A DNA stretch of 64,000 nt. It comes from Kingdonia uniflora. Its lineage: Eukaryota; Streptophyta; Magnoliopsida; Ranunculales; Circaeasteraceae. The position numbers were made by a program, and so were the translations under genes. Positions 42,431-54,039 of this stretch are shown one piece after another (positions within the stretch are counted from its first letter, which is position 1; each line of letters opens with the position of its first letter). The notes beneath the pieces were generated by a model. It did not search any database. It saw only the letters and a list, made by a program, of their open reading frames with translations, and was not told where the DNA came from. The stretch lies in the NCBI GenBank assembly GCA_014058105.1, contig JACGCM010002776.1, forward strand, positions 1-64,000, in the 5' to 3' direction.

Positions 42431-42829
42431 TGCACCGCAAGTACCATCGTGGAGTTCGACAAGAATTGAAGAGGCTTCGTTTTGAGAAATACATCAGAGG
42501 ATGACGCCATTTGGAGATTTGCGATGTAACTCGCGTTTGAGGATGGTATATTTACGGCAGTTTTCTAATAATAACCATTTTTCTTTGGGATCATCTGGGA
42601 GGATAGCATTGTTGAAGTAATGAAGGAATAGTGATTGTCAGTCGTCTAGATCGAGACTCTCGCCCCCAGTATTGATGGTATTGACTATCATCATCTGGTC
42701 GATACTTGGGCATTCGAGTACTTCGATATGAAGAGTTTGGGATTCGGACTGGCCTAACATGGCTGTTATATAGGCGAGGGCAAGGGCATTTGCATTTATG
42801 CTTTCTCCTCTGGGATAGTGAGTAATAGA

Positions 42830-43145
42830 ACTTTTATGGGGAACGGTCCATGCACTGGCAGACGAGAGCTGCATATTCGGTCATGCGACAGTTAGCTTGA
42901 TTTTCACCGGTGTATTGTCTCTGGACGAGTTGGGAATTTGTGAAAACTGTAAGTTTAGAGACGTCGAGGTCGAGTGTGGGGCTGAGGCAAAGGATTAAGG
43001 CTTTATATTCGGCCTCGTTGTTGGAGCATTCAAAGTTTAACTTCACTGCTTTTTCAATTCAATCATTGGTGGGTATGACCAGGGCGATACCGATCCCCAA
43101 ACCATTAGGTCCAGCGGATCCATCTGTGAAAAGACGGAAGCCTGT
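42830..43145 (-). pseudogene. Second RNase H of B2
   Basis: Minus strand reads LFTDGSAGPNGLGIGIALV at 43135-43080, then MKLNFECSNNEAEYKALI (43046) and KLTVFTNSQLVQ. The first Asp and the Glu are intact; the third acidic site reads VFTNS, where Asp is expected (D to N). The 42430-42830 linker holds an LEVLECPSID motif like B1. Confidence 0.8.
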
Positions 43146-43189
43146 GTTGGGGTTTCATGGGTCTGTTGGTTAGGGCTGGCCTTCTGGTA

Positions 43190-43680
43190 TGCTGTCTTCA
43201 TATTCTTCCCAGTCGACATCTTCGGCGGGGAAGTCAGCAAAGAAATCGGCAACTGCTCGGCCTTTTTGGGATACTTGCATCTCAAATGTGATATCGTGTT
43301 CCCCAAGATAAACGGACCATTGTTGTACTCACCTGTATTTTTCTTTCTTGTTGAGTACTTCTCGAAGGGGATAACGTGTTATAACACAGATAGAGTGAGC
43401 TTGAAAATATGGTTTGAGTTTTTGGAAAGTATAGATGAGGGTGAGGAACAAACGCTGAAGTTTCGTGTATCAAGTTTCTGCAGATGTCAGAGTTTTGCAG
43501 ATAAAATATACAGGTTTTTTGATGTTTTATTCTAGTCGAATGAGAACTGAGTTGATAGAAGTATCAGTAACCGCGAGGTACAAAGAAAGTGTTTCGCCTT
43601 CAACAGGGGTGCTGATGATGGATGGTCGACCAAGGTATGCTTTAAGTTCGACAAAGGCCTGTTCATAGTTGGGTGTTCAA
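43190..43680 (-). pseudogene. RNase H of B2
   Basis: RNase H-like segment following RT on the minus strand. Near 43560-43480 it shows TDTSINSVLI and KTLTSAET-like pieces, as in B1, and FQAHSICVIT near 43400. Stops and shifts. Confidence 0.65.
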
Positions 43681-44740
43681 TTGATCTCAGGGTTATTTTT
43701 CTTTTGAGCCTTGTGGATGCCTTGGTCGCGTAAGAGAGAGAAGAGCCAAGCACAACGGTCTAAGGATTTAGAAATGAAACGGTTGTGGGCCACAATCTTA
43801 CCAGCCTCCTTTTGGACATCCTTTTTGGTTTGGGAAGAAGGCATATTGATGAGGGCTCGGATATGAGTAGGGTCGATCTCGATACCTCGCTTGCTGATAA
43901 GGTGGCCTAAAAACTTACCAGACGAAACACCAAACTGGCATTTTTCTGGGTTAAGTTTCATATTGTATGTTCAAAGTACCGAAAAGACTTTGGTTAGGTC
44001 CTGAATGTGGGTCTGTTTTTGGAGGCTCTTGCATGACATGTCGTCGATATAAACTTCGACCGACTTTCCAAGCAAAGGTTTGAACATGGTTGTAACCAGG
44101 CGTTGGTAGCTGGTACCCACATTTTTTAGGCCGAAGGGCATGACGTTAAAAGAGTAAAGACCTTACTCAGTGATAAAAAAAGTTTTAAGCGTATTCTCGG
44201 GGAGAAGGGTGCACCTGATTGTAACCTGAAACGACGTCCATCATCGATAGGCGCGCATGTCCAGTAGTGGCATCGAGGAATACTAAAATGATCGGGAGGA
44301 TGAGCTATCCTTCGGTGTATGTTTGTTGTGGTCTAAGAAGTCGACGCAAATTCTAATTTTGTCATTCTTTTTAGGAACTTCGACAATATAGGATATCCAA
44401 TCAACATACTTGACTTCTCTAATAAAACCCGTCGCTATAAGTTTGTCGACCTCGAGGTTTACAGCCTCTCGAAGTTGTGGTACCAAGGTACACTTCTTTT
44501 GTTTTACTACTGTAGAATGGGAGATGAGTTCGAGGCGGTGGCATGCTAAACTAGGGTCGACACCAGGGATTTCCTGAAATGTCCATGCAAAGACGTCTTT
44601 GTTTGCTCGAAGGAAGTCTGTGATTTCGAGGCGCTCGGCCTCATCTAGAAAGGCTCCAATGAACGTACAATGACCAGGACCATCGAGTTCAATATAGACA
44701 GTGGGATCGATGGGTGAGATGGCAGGTGTCAAAGGCATAG
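43681..44740 (-). pseudogene. Reverse transcriptase of B2
   Basis: Block 44738-44283 (151 codons) has FIGAFLDEAERLEITDF, VFAWTFQEIPGVDPSLACHR, FIREVKYVDWISYIV and ICVDFLDHNKHTPKD. The catalytic YIDD is intact at 44051-44040 (VEVYIDDMSCKS). Then KLNPEKCQFGVSSGKFLGHL (43958). Frame changes near 44290, 44210 and 43970. Very close to B1 RT. Confidence 0.88.
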
Positions 44741-44846
44741 GGATTGAGGGAGATAGTGATTACTATGGTAGTTTGACAAGTTTCTGGGTCTAATTGATTT
44801 TCGGATGATCACAAGAACGGGCGAGACGCTAAGAACCTTTTAAGTT

Positions 44847-45400
44847 CTAAGTTCTACAGAGGGTATTAAAATAAAGGGTCTGATGATAATTCAAAGGTAT
44901 GGCGCGCATGGCATGAAGCCAGTCACGCCCAAGGATTCTGAGGTACTTAGATTTCTTATCGATGACAAGAAAGCTGGTTTGAAGTGTAACTGAGCCAGTA
45001 GTAACTGGAAGGTTGATTCGACCAACGGAAACTTCGGTATCCCCATTAAAACCTTTCAGTTCGATATTGGCGGCAGTAATGAGATTTGTTTTGTTCATGG
45101 CTTGGACGGTTTGAAGGAAAAGTATATCAGTTGCACTTACTCTATCGATAAGCATGGTGTGGAGGACGAGGTGTTCGACCTTAATCATAATAACTAAAGG
45201 GTCAGAATGGGGAAAATAAACATGCGATATATCGCAGTCGATAAATGAGATACCCTCGGGTCGAGGGCATTGGCTTAACTCTGGCAAGAGGGCAGATAGC
45301 TTCTCCTGGTAACTGAGTTTGCAGCATTCTCCGACACGCTTGCGCTTGCTCTTGGAATGGCCGCTGTCGATATTATTTACCTCGATGAAATAAACTTGGT
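44847..45400 (-). pseudogene. Protease of B2, active site lost
   Basis: Open from 45539 to 44847. The active site reads LIDRVSATDILF (45156-45121), where B1 has LIDTGSTTYVLF, so the catalytic DTGS is now DRVS. The second motif reads YLRILGRDWLHAMRAIP. The frame is fully open, so the change is in the motif only. Confidence 0.85.
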
Positions 45401-47000
45401 AGATGTGCACTTCAGCTAGGCCGGCAGCAGGGGCAGGTTGAGGTACGACCCATCGAGGTAGCAAGGGAGGTCGGAAACGTACTGATGTAAATGGCCCGCT
45501 TTGAGAATTATCTCGAGAGAACGTTGTAAGGCGAAACATTTGTTGGTGTGGTGGCAGTTACACTTGTGGTTGGCGCAATAAGGTTCGCCTGGTTTGACAT
45601 TGATGGGAAAAGAGATACGCCATATGAGGTCTGCCTGGATCTGTGGTAGAAGGGTGTTGATAGGGGTAGGAAGTTTGGGGAGGACCGGCTTCGGTCATAT
45701 TTTACGGGCTTCGGTAGTGTTGTCAGCGTGGGGATGTTTACGGCTCTCAGTCTCCTGTGAGTCAGGAACGATCAGGGGTATAGGAGTAGAGGGTAGGCCT
45801 TGTCGAGCTTTATTTGGATTGGTGGTCGAAGGCTGCCCCTTTTTATTTGATTCGTGGAGGCGCTCAAGGTCAATATACATATTGACTTTTGAGAGCATCT
45901 CCTCGAGGGTTTGCGGTTTGTGGAGGACAAGGTACTCTTTGACATGACTGTTATCTGGCAAAGCGTTCAAATACGTGAGTACGACATTCGCGTAGTCGAG
46001 GTTTTTGATTTTGCGCGACTCTTCGAGGAACCTCTTGGTGAAGGCCTCAAGGGTTTCACTGGGGATTTTTTGAAATTGAAGAGGATATCAACTCAAACTT
46101 TACGGTCCTTGTTAGAGGCGAATTGGGAGATGAAAAGGCTGGATAATTTCTTGAAGCTTTAAATCGAGCCATTGGGAAGGTTATGATACCAATGAAGAGG
46201 GCTATCTGTGAGGCTGGTGAGGTAAAGTCAACACATCAGGTAGTCAGCCGTAGAGTAAAGGCTTAGAATATTTTAGAATTCGAGAATGTGGGATTGAGGA
46301 TCGGTGTTGCGATATTTACTGATTTTGGGGGCTCGGAAATTTGGATGCACCTCGATAGCGAGGAGTTTGGGGCAGAGGAGGTTGTTTAACCGATTCTACG
46401 AGTTTGGTGTTGGGCTCTCACTGATACGGATGGCAGGGTGGATTTTGTAATCGAGGTATTGTTGTTCACAATAGGCAGGATGAGGGGGGATCGATGGGTT
46501 TGACGGCGATGAGGCCGAGTGTTTGGCGTGTGGTCAGCGTTGCGCTCCCCGAGGCATTCTCGAGTAGGGCGGCGTTTGGGGTGTCTGCTGGAGCAAAGGG
46601 TGGAATCAGAGGAGTCCTCCGTAGGATGGATACCAAGATGGATGGAGCCAGTAGGGGGGATAGTGGGGGGAGCACCCTCGGTACCAAGATGGAGCAAGGG
46701 TACTTCCAGATATGGTAGGGGCCCCAGTCGAGCGCGGGAAGACACTCGCAACGGGGCGGGAACTTGAGATGAAAGAGGGGCGCCGAGAGGCTGTAGTCGT
46801 TGCAACTCTCGAACTGTGTTGCATAGGTCGTCGATAGCATGGTATTGTCTGTCAGCGTCATCCAAACGGCATTGCCATTCGGCTTCAAACTCTTGTCGAT
46901 GTTCTTCGTATTCCTCACGCAATTGCGCTCGGTGTCGTTCCTCAGCCTGAGCGAATTGCTGAGTAAGAATGGCTAACTGGGCAGCAACTCCGTTGACGGA
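45401..47000 (-). pseudogene. Gag of B2 with zinc knuckle
   Basis: N-terminal coiled coil at 46990-46800 (QLAILTQQFAQAEERHRAQ, then EEYEEHRQEFEAEWQCRLDD), a Pro/Arg/Ser-rich middle to 46390, gag core at 46340-45700 (ADYLMCxLYLTSLTDSPLHW; LHKPQTLEEMLSKVNMYIDL), and a knuckle CANHKCNCHHTNKC near 45585-45540. Open blocks are 46922-46386 and 45970-45695. Shifts near 46080 and 46380. Very similar to B1. Confidence 0.85.
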
Positions 47001-47111
47001 GTTGCCGGAGTTGCCGGCATGGGTGGAAGTGGAGTATAGGGTGGGGCCATTGGGAGTGGTTTATAGGAATTGGAAAAGAAAAGTACAAGGCAGGGATAGA
47101 CTGGTAGGGTG

Positions 47112-47133
47112 GGAAAGTACAGACGACGCCAAA
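47112..47133 (-). promoter_or_regulatory. Primer binding site of B2
   Basis: Minus strand TTTGGCGTCGTCTGTAC directly follows the LTR. Confidence 0.8.
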
Positions 47134-47881
47134 TATAGAGGTCTAACTTCGCAAGGTGGGGAAGTTAGCTCTTATACTTTGAGATTTATCTTCTATCAAA
47201 GGGATCAAGCATATAATCAATAATATGAGTAGATTACTAACAATATACTTGTGTGGAGGCCTAGAATGGGACACTCTACGACCTCTGATGATGATTTTTA
47301 AGAAAATTGATATAACTGTCGAGTAGTCAAAATTTCGAGTACAGGGTGATTTACAGGGTTATCGAAGGTAAACTTCAAGGGATCAGGGGAGAGATTTCAT
47401 AATCCCTCCTTGGTTCCCCTTCCCTCCTATTTATAGAACATAGGAAGAGTTGAGTCACCATGGGAAGTCACATTACAAGTGTACCCTCCGGGTATCCTCC
47501 AGGTATCAAGCGAGTATCCCAGAGTTGGTGTTGATACCGTAAATATTGGGTCTGGAACTGTGCTCTGACATTGTAGCCGTTGTTGGTTCTGTCACTGTAG
47601 TTGTCAGGACCATCAACGTCGTCGTTCTTTTCTGGTGAGCTAGCTGCCTGACATGTCTGCCTTCGACCATGTATGACTATGGTCGAAGTATTTATGATGC
47701 AGATGTGGAGTTCGTGTACTGATGGATCTGCCTTCGTCTTCGAGGCTTGTTCCCAGTCCAAGTTTGTATAGTCTCGGAAGGCTTGTTTACGGATTGATTG
47801 GGCTTTGAGGTATTCATATAGTCTTCGATGTAGCCTTCGAGTGTTCGACTGGAGCTAGAAGGCTGCGAGTAGGCTACTACA
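47134..47881 (-). repeat. 5' LTR of B2
   Basis: 748 bp, TATAGAGGTC...GGCTACTACA. Left edge mutated from TGTAGGGGCC. It has a 12-bp insertion-like duplication ACAGGGTGATTT (near 47342) not seen in the 3' copy. Confidence 0.9.
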
Positions 47882-47886
47882 TGAAT
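47882..47886. other. Target-site duplication of B2, right copy (TGAAT)
   Basis: Equal to 34821-34825. Confidence 0.92.
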
Positions 47887-48600
47887 TACTTTCATTAATT
47901 ATGATTTTTATTTGCCTTCTAACATTACATTGTAGCTCTAGAGTGGCAAAGCCTACAAGTCAAAAAATTGAACTATTTTCTAATCTGCAGCCCCGTTTGT
48001 GAAGTCAATAGAGTTGCTGAGGCATTTTGCCCCTTAGTGAGCTTTTTTCTAATTCCTCAATTCTAAGGCGCATACCTTTAAGTTCCTACAAATCAATATT
48101 TACAATATCTCTTAGACTGCTCTGAATTTATCCTCAAATATATCTACCATATAATCACAGTTTTTAACTAACAAAAACAAATTTCCAAAAGTTTTTACTC
48201 TACCTTATCTTCATCTCTTCCACAGTTCTCTATATCAGTTTTAGAGGACAACGCATTCAACCCTGTAATAACACTTTTGGGAGAGCCTCCCTCAATATTG
48301 GGCTCATCTTCAGCGTTGGCCTCTTTCACATACTGCCCTCTATGATAGCTTCAAGATCGGCCACAGAATATCCAACTTCAAGGAGCTTCTGTACAAGGTT
48401 GTCGCGAGCAGCGACAACTTCCTCGATATTCTTCATCGCCTCCTCTGCGAGTTAGAGCATCATCATCCAATACAAATCCTTCGCAAAAATTGAGCGCTAC
48501 TTTTCCAGATCTAAATCAACCTCAAGTTGAGCCACTCTCTACTCGATCTCAGCTCTCCCGTCATTGAGCCCAAAATAGATGCCCTTCAGCGTGTGAGCAG
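47887..48600 (-). pseudogene. aORF of A2: coiled-coil region right of B2
   Basis: Minus strand reads broken coiled-coil sequence such as RVAQLEVDLDLEK, AMKNIEEVVAARDNLVQKLL and GMRLRIEELEKSS, with several stops. It joins the coiled-coil part left of B2 (34825-33300) once B2 is removed. It begins after intron 2 (48601-48707). Confidence 0.6.
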
Positions 48601-48707
48601 CTTACAACAGAAAAAGGATACTTTTAAACTCTAATACAATTAAAAAAAATAGATTTTTAGTTCACAGGTTACACAAAATTCATATAGTACAAAGAATTTC
48701 AGCTTAC
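48601..48707 (-). other. Intron 2 of the A2 antisense gene (predicted)
   Basis: 107 bp, donor GTAAGC (48707-48702) after GTGCAAG, acceptor CTGTTGTAAG ending at 48601. Same position as in A1 and the B elements. Confidence 0.6.
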
Positions 48708-49233
48708 CTTGCACAGCTTCAACTGTGCATACGTGTTAAGCTCTTCAACCCCTAATCGAGCTGCCGCCCTCAGCTTGTTTTCCACAGCTAGCAGCTCGTC
48801 CTCCACAATAGGACCGCTCTTCGACTCCTTCACCTCGCTTACTGCAGCAGGAGCTTCCACCTTCCTTTTTTTGGACTCGTCTCGACCTCTCCACTCTCCA
48901 CGGTCACCGAGGTCAAGCCACCTTTCTTAGTCTTCCTTTTTGGGTTCCTCTAAACCAGGTTGCTCGACGTAGCCCCCCTATAACCTGCCTTCAAAGACAT
49001 TAGTGCAGCCTTCAGTAATACTGGACATTCATCACCGTCCATTACTGCCCTCCTTCCAGCTCCAGTTCTTGTCATCTGTCTCTTTGCTTGAGACTTATGT
49101 GTTTTCTCTAACCTATTATTAGCTCTTTTGGATATGCTTATTTCGAGCCCTTCCAGAACAATCTCAAACTCAGAACCTTCTCGAGCTATAATATCTATTA
49201 TTGATTCTTTTTTTGCCACTTGAGATCGAGGAC
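48708..49233 (-). pseudogene. aORF of A2: basic exon
   Basis: The exon begins GPRSQVAKKESIIDIIAREG (49233), then EGLEISISKRANNRLEKTHK, SQAKRQMTRTGAGRRAV, and, after a stop, NPKRKTKKGGLTSV (48955). Lys/Arg-rich like the equivalent exons in B1, B2 and C1, though the sequence itself differs more. Open block 49279-48950. Confidence 0.6.
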
Positions 49234-49313
49234 CTGCTAAACACAACACAAAGTTACATACAGATATACACTGCCACATCTAAAATAACTCGATATCACA
49301 AACTATTACATAC
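49234..49313 (-). other. Intron 1 of the A2 antisense gene (predicted)
   Basis: 80 bp, donor GTATGT (49313-49308) after GAAGAAAA, acceptor TGTGTTTAGCAG. Same place as in A1, B1, B2. Confidence 0.68.
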
Positions 49314-50210
49314 TTTTCTTCAAAGATTTTATATATAAGGTCCATAGGTTACTCGTCCTTTCTTTGGAGACAGCCACCCTTCATCCATATCAAATTATCA
49401 TTTTACACTCGCCCTGCTGAATTTAGGTCGAAGAACTGAGGTCGAGACGAACTAGAAAAGAAGTACACGCCTCCAGTCGCTGTATAATATTTTACAGTAT
49501 AATACTGTAAAACATCTGCATGAGTTATTCTCCTCTCCACCCCATTTTCAGCTCACAGTCTATTTAGGTTATCACAGATATTTATCACTTCCCATATATT
49601 TCCATTCAGTTGGGCAGAATAGGCCTCTATGGTATTCAAAATGCCTTTAACAAGATTGTTAAGAGGAAATATCAGTCCGAATTATAACTGAGACAAATAA
49701 CATAAAAATCCCTGGTCCAAATAACTTTGGACACCCCCATTGAAGTAGTCAAAAGAGATTGACTCCTCTACTCCCCTCTCAACTTTTTCCTATTCTAAGT
49801 CAGGCAACAAGAAAAAATATTCTTCCCCATTTGGAACAGTTCGTCCCCTAAACGACCTCCCAAAATATTCTATAAGATTGCCCCATCCACTACCTAAACT
49901 ACCTTTTATTTTACAAAACTCCTTAAATGCATCAAAATCTGCAGGGTAGAATATGAGATTACCAGGAAAATCTATAAATTCTACTTCGTCCTTCTCCTAT
50001 GAATCTACCCCTTCAACGCCAGGGATATTCATTCTTAAGTCGCCCCCTACAACATCTACATTATCAAATTCCACAGATACTATCTCGGTCAAACGACCAG
50101 AGGTCGAAATTTTCATATCAAGAATAGGCTTGAGAATGAGGCTTATTTCTAAAGCAGAGCCTTCTCACGCCTCTGCCTGCATAAAGGTCCAAGTATTCAA
50201 TCAATTTTCC
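49314..50210 (-). pseudogene. aORF of A2: segment before core, and core domain
   Basis: On the minus strand it reads FIDFPGNLIFYPADFDAFKE (about 49980-49920), EYFFLLPDLE (49830), then SAQLNGNIWEVINICDNLNR (49610-49560) and the core SSSSRPQFFDLNSAGRV (49465-49415). At least three stops. The core matches A1 (SSRPKFFDFESAGRPWND). The product is unknown. Confidence 0.65.
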
Positions 50211-51152
50211 CAACCATTATTTTTTGTCTTTACTTTTACACATACATATATCATACACATACATATATCAAACACAAAAACATACTTTTCCATACAAAGC
50301 AAAGATTTTCAAATGTTTACTAAAAATATCAAACTTCTCAAATTTTGAATAACCACAAATATAGTATTCTCCACATCAAACGATTGTCTAGTCACAAATA
50401 CAAATCAGTCAAACCAATCAAAACTACTAATCAACAATGCCTGAATAAGAGTCCGGAACAACACACAATCCCTCATTCACTACGACACTGTACACAAAGG
50501 TCTTTGATCTGCCTCCACAATAATAAACCTTTATTTTCTCTGGCTGTGATGCTTACTTTCGTTAACTCTCACTAAAATCTCTGCAACTCAATTTCTTTTA
50601 TCTCTCTCTAGTTTTTTGTTTCTCTGTATTTGACAAATGTTTGAATCAAAAAGAAAAATTATTTATATTTTCTCTCTCTAACTACTGGCAGTTATTGGGG
50701 CTCACACAAGCCAACCTCAGTTTTGGAACTGAGGCCTCCCTTCTACTATTAATGTAAGACATTTTACACTTTTTGGGTAAAAATGCATTCCCATCATTAT
50801 CCCACATCCTATATTTAAATATATTTATCTCTTTATTAACCAAATCCCTTTCAGACCTTCCCACACTCATTATGATTCTTTCCTCACACGCAATCAAACT
50901 TTTTCTACCCTTACACAAAAGAAAAAAAGTATAGATGATCAAATTTCTCTACTCATATTTATGTTACTTATAGAACTGCTGACGTCATTTTTAATGCTTC
51001 AACATTTTAAATTTTAAATTTAAATTTCAAAGTTTCCAACAACATTCACCACAAACAAGGAATAAATTCAGAATGAAATATTTTATATTTATTCAAATTA
51101 TAGTTATTCGATCTAACACAGTTCGCCCCTTCACAAATAATCACACATAATC
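50211..51152. other. A2 stretch between core region and C1 insertion, coding uncertain
   Basis: An 86-codon minus frame at 50942-50682 and a 131-codon plus frame (50348-49953) have no motif; the latter is antisense to the real gene. The rest is AT-rich. N-terminal exons of the antisense gene should lie here or in introns, but I cannot place them. Confidence 0.4.
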
Positions 51153-51157
51153 GCTCC
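51153..51157. other. Target-site duplication of C1, left copy (GCTCC)
   Basis: Partner GCTCT at 63628-63632; one mismatch. Confidence 0.75.
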
Positions 51158-51634
51158 TGTAGTAACATATTCCCCAAATTCGACAAGAGTAAGCCAGTAC
51201 AATATAGTTGAAGACAGATAACATTCGAGAAGACACCACAAGTCCTTGACCTACTAAAAGTAGTCGTTGGGCTTGGTCAAGAAAGAGCTGTTAGAGATAC
51301 GAGAAGTTCGCCCACTCCCCCCGGAATAGGAGACTGTTTCTTTCTTTTTGTAAACTGTATGTATCTACTATAAATACAAGTAGAGAATAGATTGTCCAAG
51401 GACTGCATTCCGCAACTTAACTGTTATTACTACATAAACCTTACTATCACTCCCAAAAACATATAATAATTAGCAATACACTGGATTTTACATCAAAATC
51501 CTCCCAGAGGTTATGGTTTCTCTCAGCTCTTACTAAGTTTTCCACGTAAAATCTTGTGTGTTTAACCTTTTATTACAGTCTCCTTACGAACTAGTATTGG
51601 TAAAGATTCTCCATCCAGAAAGCATGCCACTACA
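51158..51634 (+). repeat. 5' LTR of C1
   Basis: 477 bp, TGTAGTAACATATTCC...GCCACTACA. It contains ACTATAAATACAAG (51370) as TATA box, GAGGTTATGGTTTCTC and TTTTCCACGTAAAATC. The 3' copy has the same order. Confidence 0.92.
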
Positions 51635-51636
51635 AT

Positions 51637-51655
51637 TAGCGTCGTCTGTGGGAAA
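51637..51655 (+). promoter_or_regulatory. Primer binding site of C1
   Basis: TAGCGTCGTCTGTGGGAAA follows the LTR after two bases. A G to A change at the second base relative to TGGCGTCGT. Confidence 0.8.
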
Positions 51656-51699
51656 TGCCACACTTTTCCTTACCACCACTGGTCTAAAAACCTTCTGAT

Positions 51700-53310
51700 G
51701 ACAAACATGAACCAGAGAAGCCATTCCAGCACCGTGAGAGACCAAGATTTGATAGCGGGAACAGTCAATCTACAGGGTGCAATAATCGATCTTCATAAAC
51801 AAATGGCTACAGAAAAAACCTAAAGATTGGAAGATCAGCGTATTCACGCTCAAGCTCTTCAAATGGAGAGAGACGAAGGAAGGAAGCCTTAGATCAACAG
51901 AGTCAAACACGTCAAAAAGAAATGGAAACATTGAGGAGGACACAAGATTGACTCACTGGCTGTCAGGCGTCACCTCCACTTGCCCGAAGCGACCATAGAT
52001 CAAGAGCAATACAACGCGATGATCAACCAAGAGAAGACGAAATACAAATTTCTTGATCCAGATCCAGAAATCTAAACAAGGCTTCTCGACATTTTGGTTT
52101 GACATCCTCAACGTTGAAAAATCAAGGAAGTCGACACACGCATCATCAAACTCCCCCACCACCCGAAAGGGGACTAATCAGGGATCGATTGGGACTATAA
52201 GGATAGAGAGATTTTATTCTACAAGTCACAGCCTTAACATTTCCCCCGCAATAGTTCGTCACCTTGGACAACCTAAACAACATAATCTAGGCCATACACT
52301 TTGATATCCCAGGCCGAAAAATCTACACTTGCCAAAATCAAAACAAATCTCATCTCCCTTCATCTGAAAGTTATGCTCATCCCAGAAAATTTTCATATGC
52401 CAAAGTTTATTCAATATGTAGGTCTGACTGGCCCGCTTACCCATGTCCGACACATCAAAGCCGTAGTGGGATTATATTCCAAACTCGACCACATATTGTG
52501 CAGGCTATTCAACATGAGCCTAATGGAAGAACCGCACCGATGGTTCCACACCATCCAAGAAGCCTCAATTACCAGGTTCAGCCAGTTGTAGCATCTTTTC
52601 AAAGCCAATTATGCTCATGCAAAATAGTGGGAGATCACTGTCAATTCCTTGTTCTTCTTCAAGCAGGGCGCAAAAGAAGCATTGGCAAGCTTTTATAAGC
52701 ATTTCTTATAGGAAACTCATAATATTGGGAACTCTACCCCAAAAATCATCGTTCCAGCATTCACCTCCGCCCTGCATATTGACTCTAAGGTTCGAGAAGA
52801 ACTTACTCTGCACAAGCCGAGAACAGTTACATAAATAATTGATGTAGTTAATAATTACATCGAACTAGAGCGGTCAAATAAAGATAAGATGAAGAGCTCG
52901 TCTGCCATCCACTCTCAGGAAACAACTTCAACCCCACCCCAAAGATCGACAACTACTGCAGTGCCCAAGCAATGCGGCAAAAACACTGACAACAATAGCA
53001 GAAGGGATGATAGACCCGACAGACCAGTCCTGGTTCTACCACCAATGATAACAACTCTCTCCACTATCCTACAAACGATAAAGGAAGACGAGTGTTATCG
53101 CACACCACAAGCCATTCTAGATGTCCCCACCAAACCTCAATGTTAGTATCACAATGTGCATAGCTATGAAACAGACAACTGCTACTCTCATTCGAATCTT
53201 TCATCGCATCTTATTCGCTGGAAGGCTTCACAATTATGTCATCGACATCCAAAAGTTTCTCGAAGATGAACCAAAAAACAAAGATATTGAACAAAATCTG
53301 GTCTAGGGGC
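51700..53310 (+). pseudogene. Gag of C1 with zinc-knuckle remnant
   Basis: ATG at 51700 gives MTNMNQRSHSSTVRDQDLIA, then a coiled part (LHKQMATEKT, LQMERDEG). Gag core: LIPENFHMPKFIQYVGLTGP (about 52378), HILCRLFNMSLMEEPHRWFH (52492), SKVREELTLHKPRTV (52785) and IIDVVNNYIELERS. A knuckle CxYHNVHSYETDNC-like stretch (about 53140-53185) has Tyr where the second His is expected. Stops at 51823, 52587 and others; shift near 53130. Confidence 0.8.
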
Positions 53311-53449
53311 AAGCTCGCCACCTGTATATGATCGAGATTAAAAAGGGAAAAAAAAGAAAACAAGACGATTGGATTACATCATATTGTAAAATGACCTCTT
53401 CAGATAAATCAGCAAAACTTTTCCCAAGTTCAAGCAATTCGAAGCATCC

Positions 53450-53945
53450 TTACCATATAACCTTCGAGGACTGTGACCCCAGCCATGTGAAATACCCTCA
53501 TGATGACCCTCTCGTCATAATGCTTAAAGTTGGATAGGACTACCTACATACGCTTCTTGTCGATAGATGAAGCGTGACAGATGTATTGTTCAGCAGACCA
53601 ATTGAAGTCCTAGGCCTCACAGACTCTGTAAAAGCTTCAACAAGGATAATAACCAGCTTCAACGGTTCAAAGGAATTAGCCACAGGAGAAATCACTCTGC
53701 TAGTTCAGGCAGGAACCAAAACAACATTCGTAAAATTCCTTGTCATCGATGTAGAATCCAAATATTTAGGAATTTTGGGATGTAGTTTGCTACATTCTAT
53801 CAAAGCAGTACCTTCTACTTATCATCTAACATTACAATTTATAATAGATCACAGAATCTACAAAATCAAAGGTAGCCAAGCAGTTGCACGTATGTACAAA
53901 AATACCACAACCAACTCTCACACAGCAAAACTCCTTAAAGCATAG
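53450..53945 (+). pseudogene. Protease of C1, active site lost
   Basis: Starts HITFEDCDPSHVKYPHDDPL (53456), then LLVDR followed by a stop and SVTDVLF (53559-53590), so the DTG triad is gone. It continues with ITLLVQAG, SKYLGILGCSLLHSIKAVPS (53758) and ends near 53945. Apart from the active site and two stops (53537, 53571) the frame is open. Confidence 0.82.
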
Positions 53946-54039
53946 CAACTACAGCAAAGGACACCACCCACATTTGAGCAGCATAATACCGAGACGGTCG
54001 AATCCATTGAACTCGATGTCTAGGGCATCACACTTTCAT

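Larger units (their letters stand above)
34826..47881 (-). mobile_element. Element B2: complete minus-strand Tat-like gypsy retrotransposon
   Basis: It is bounded by perfect TGAAT duplications inside the antisense gene of A2. Order on the minus strand: 5' LTR (47881-47134), primer binding site, gag, zinc knuckle, protease, RT, RNase H, second RNase H, integrase, 196-bp tandem repeat, antisense gene on the plus strand, polypurine tract, 3' LTR (35534-34826). It is colinear with B1 but has a 1-kb duplication of the antisense promoter and N-terminal block. The two LTRs differ at roughly one base in ten over the first 230 bp by eye, mostly transitions, so the insertion is old. Confidence 0.93.

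Noticed and set aside
45594..45947. 117-codon plus frame in B2
   Set aside because: It is opposite gag; no motif.
49953..50348. 131-codon plus frame in A2
   Set aside because: It overlaps the minus-strand segment before the core, which has a match in A1.
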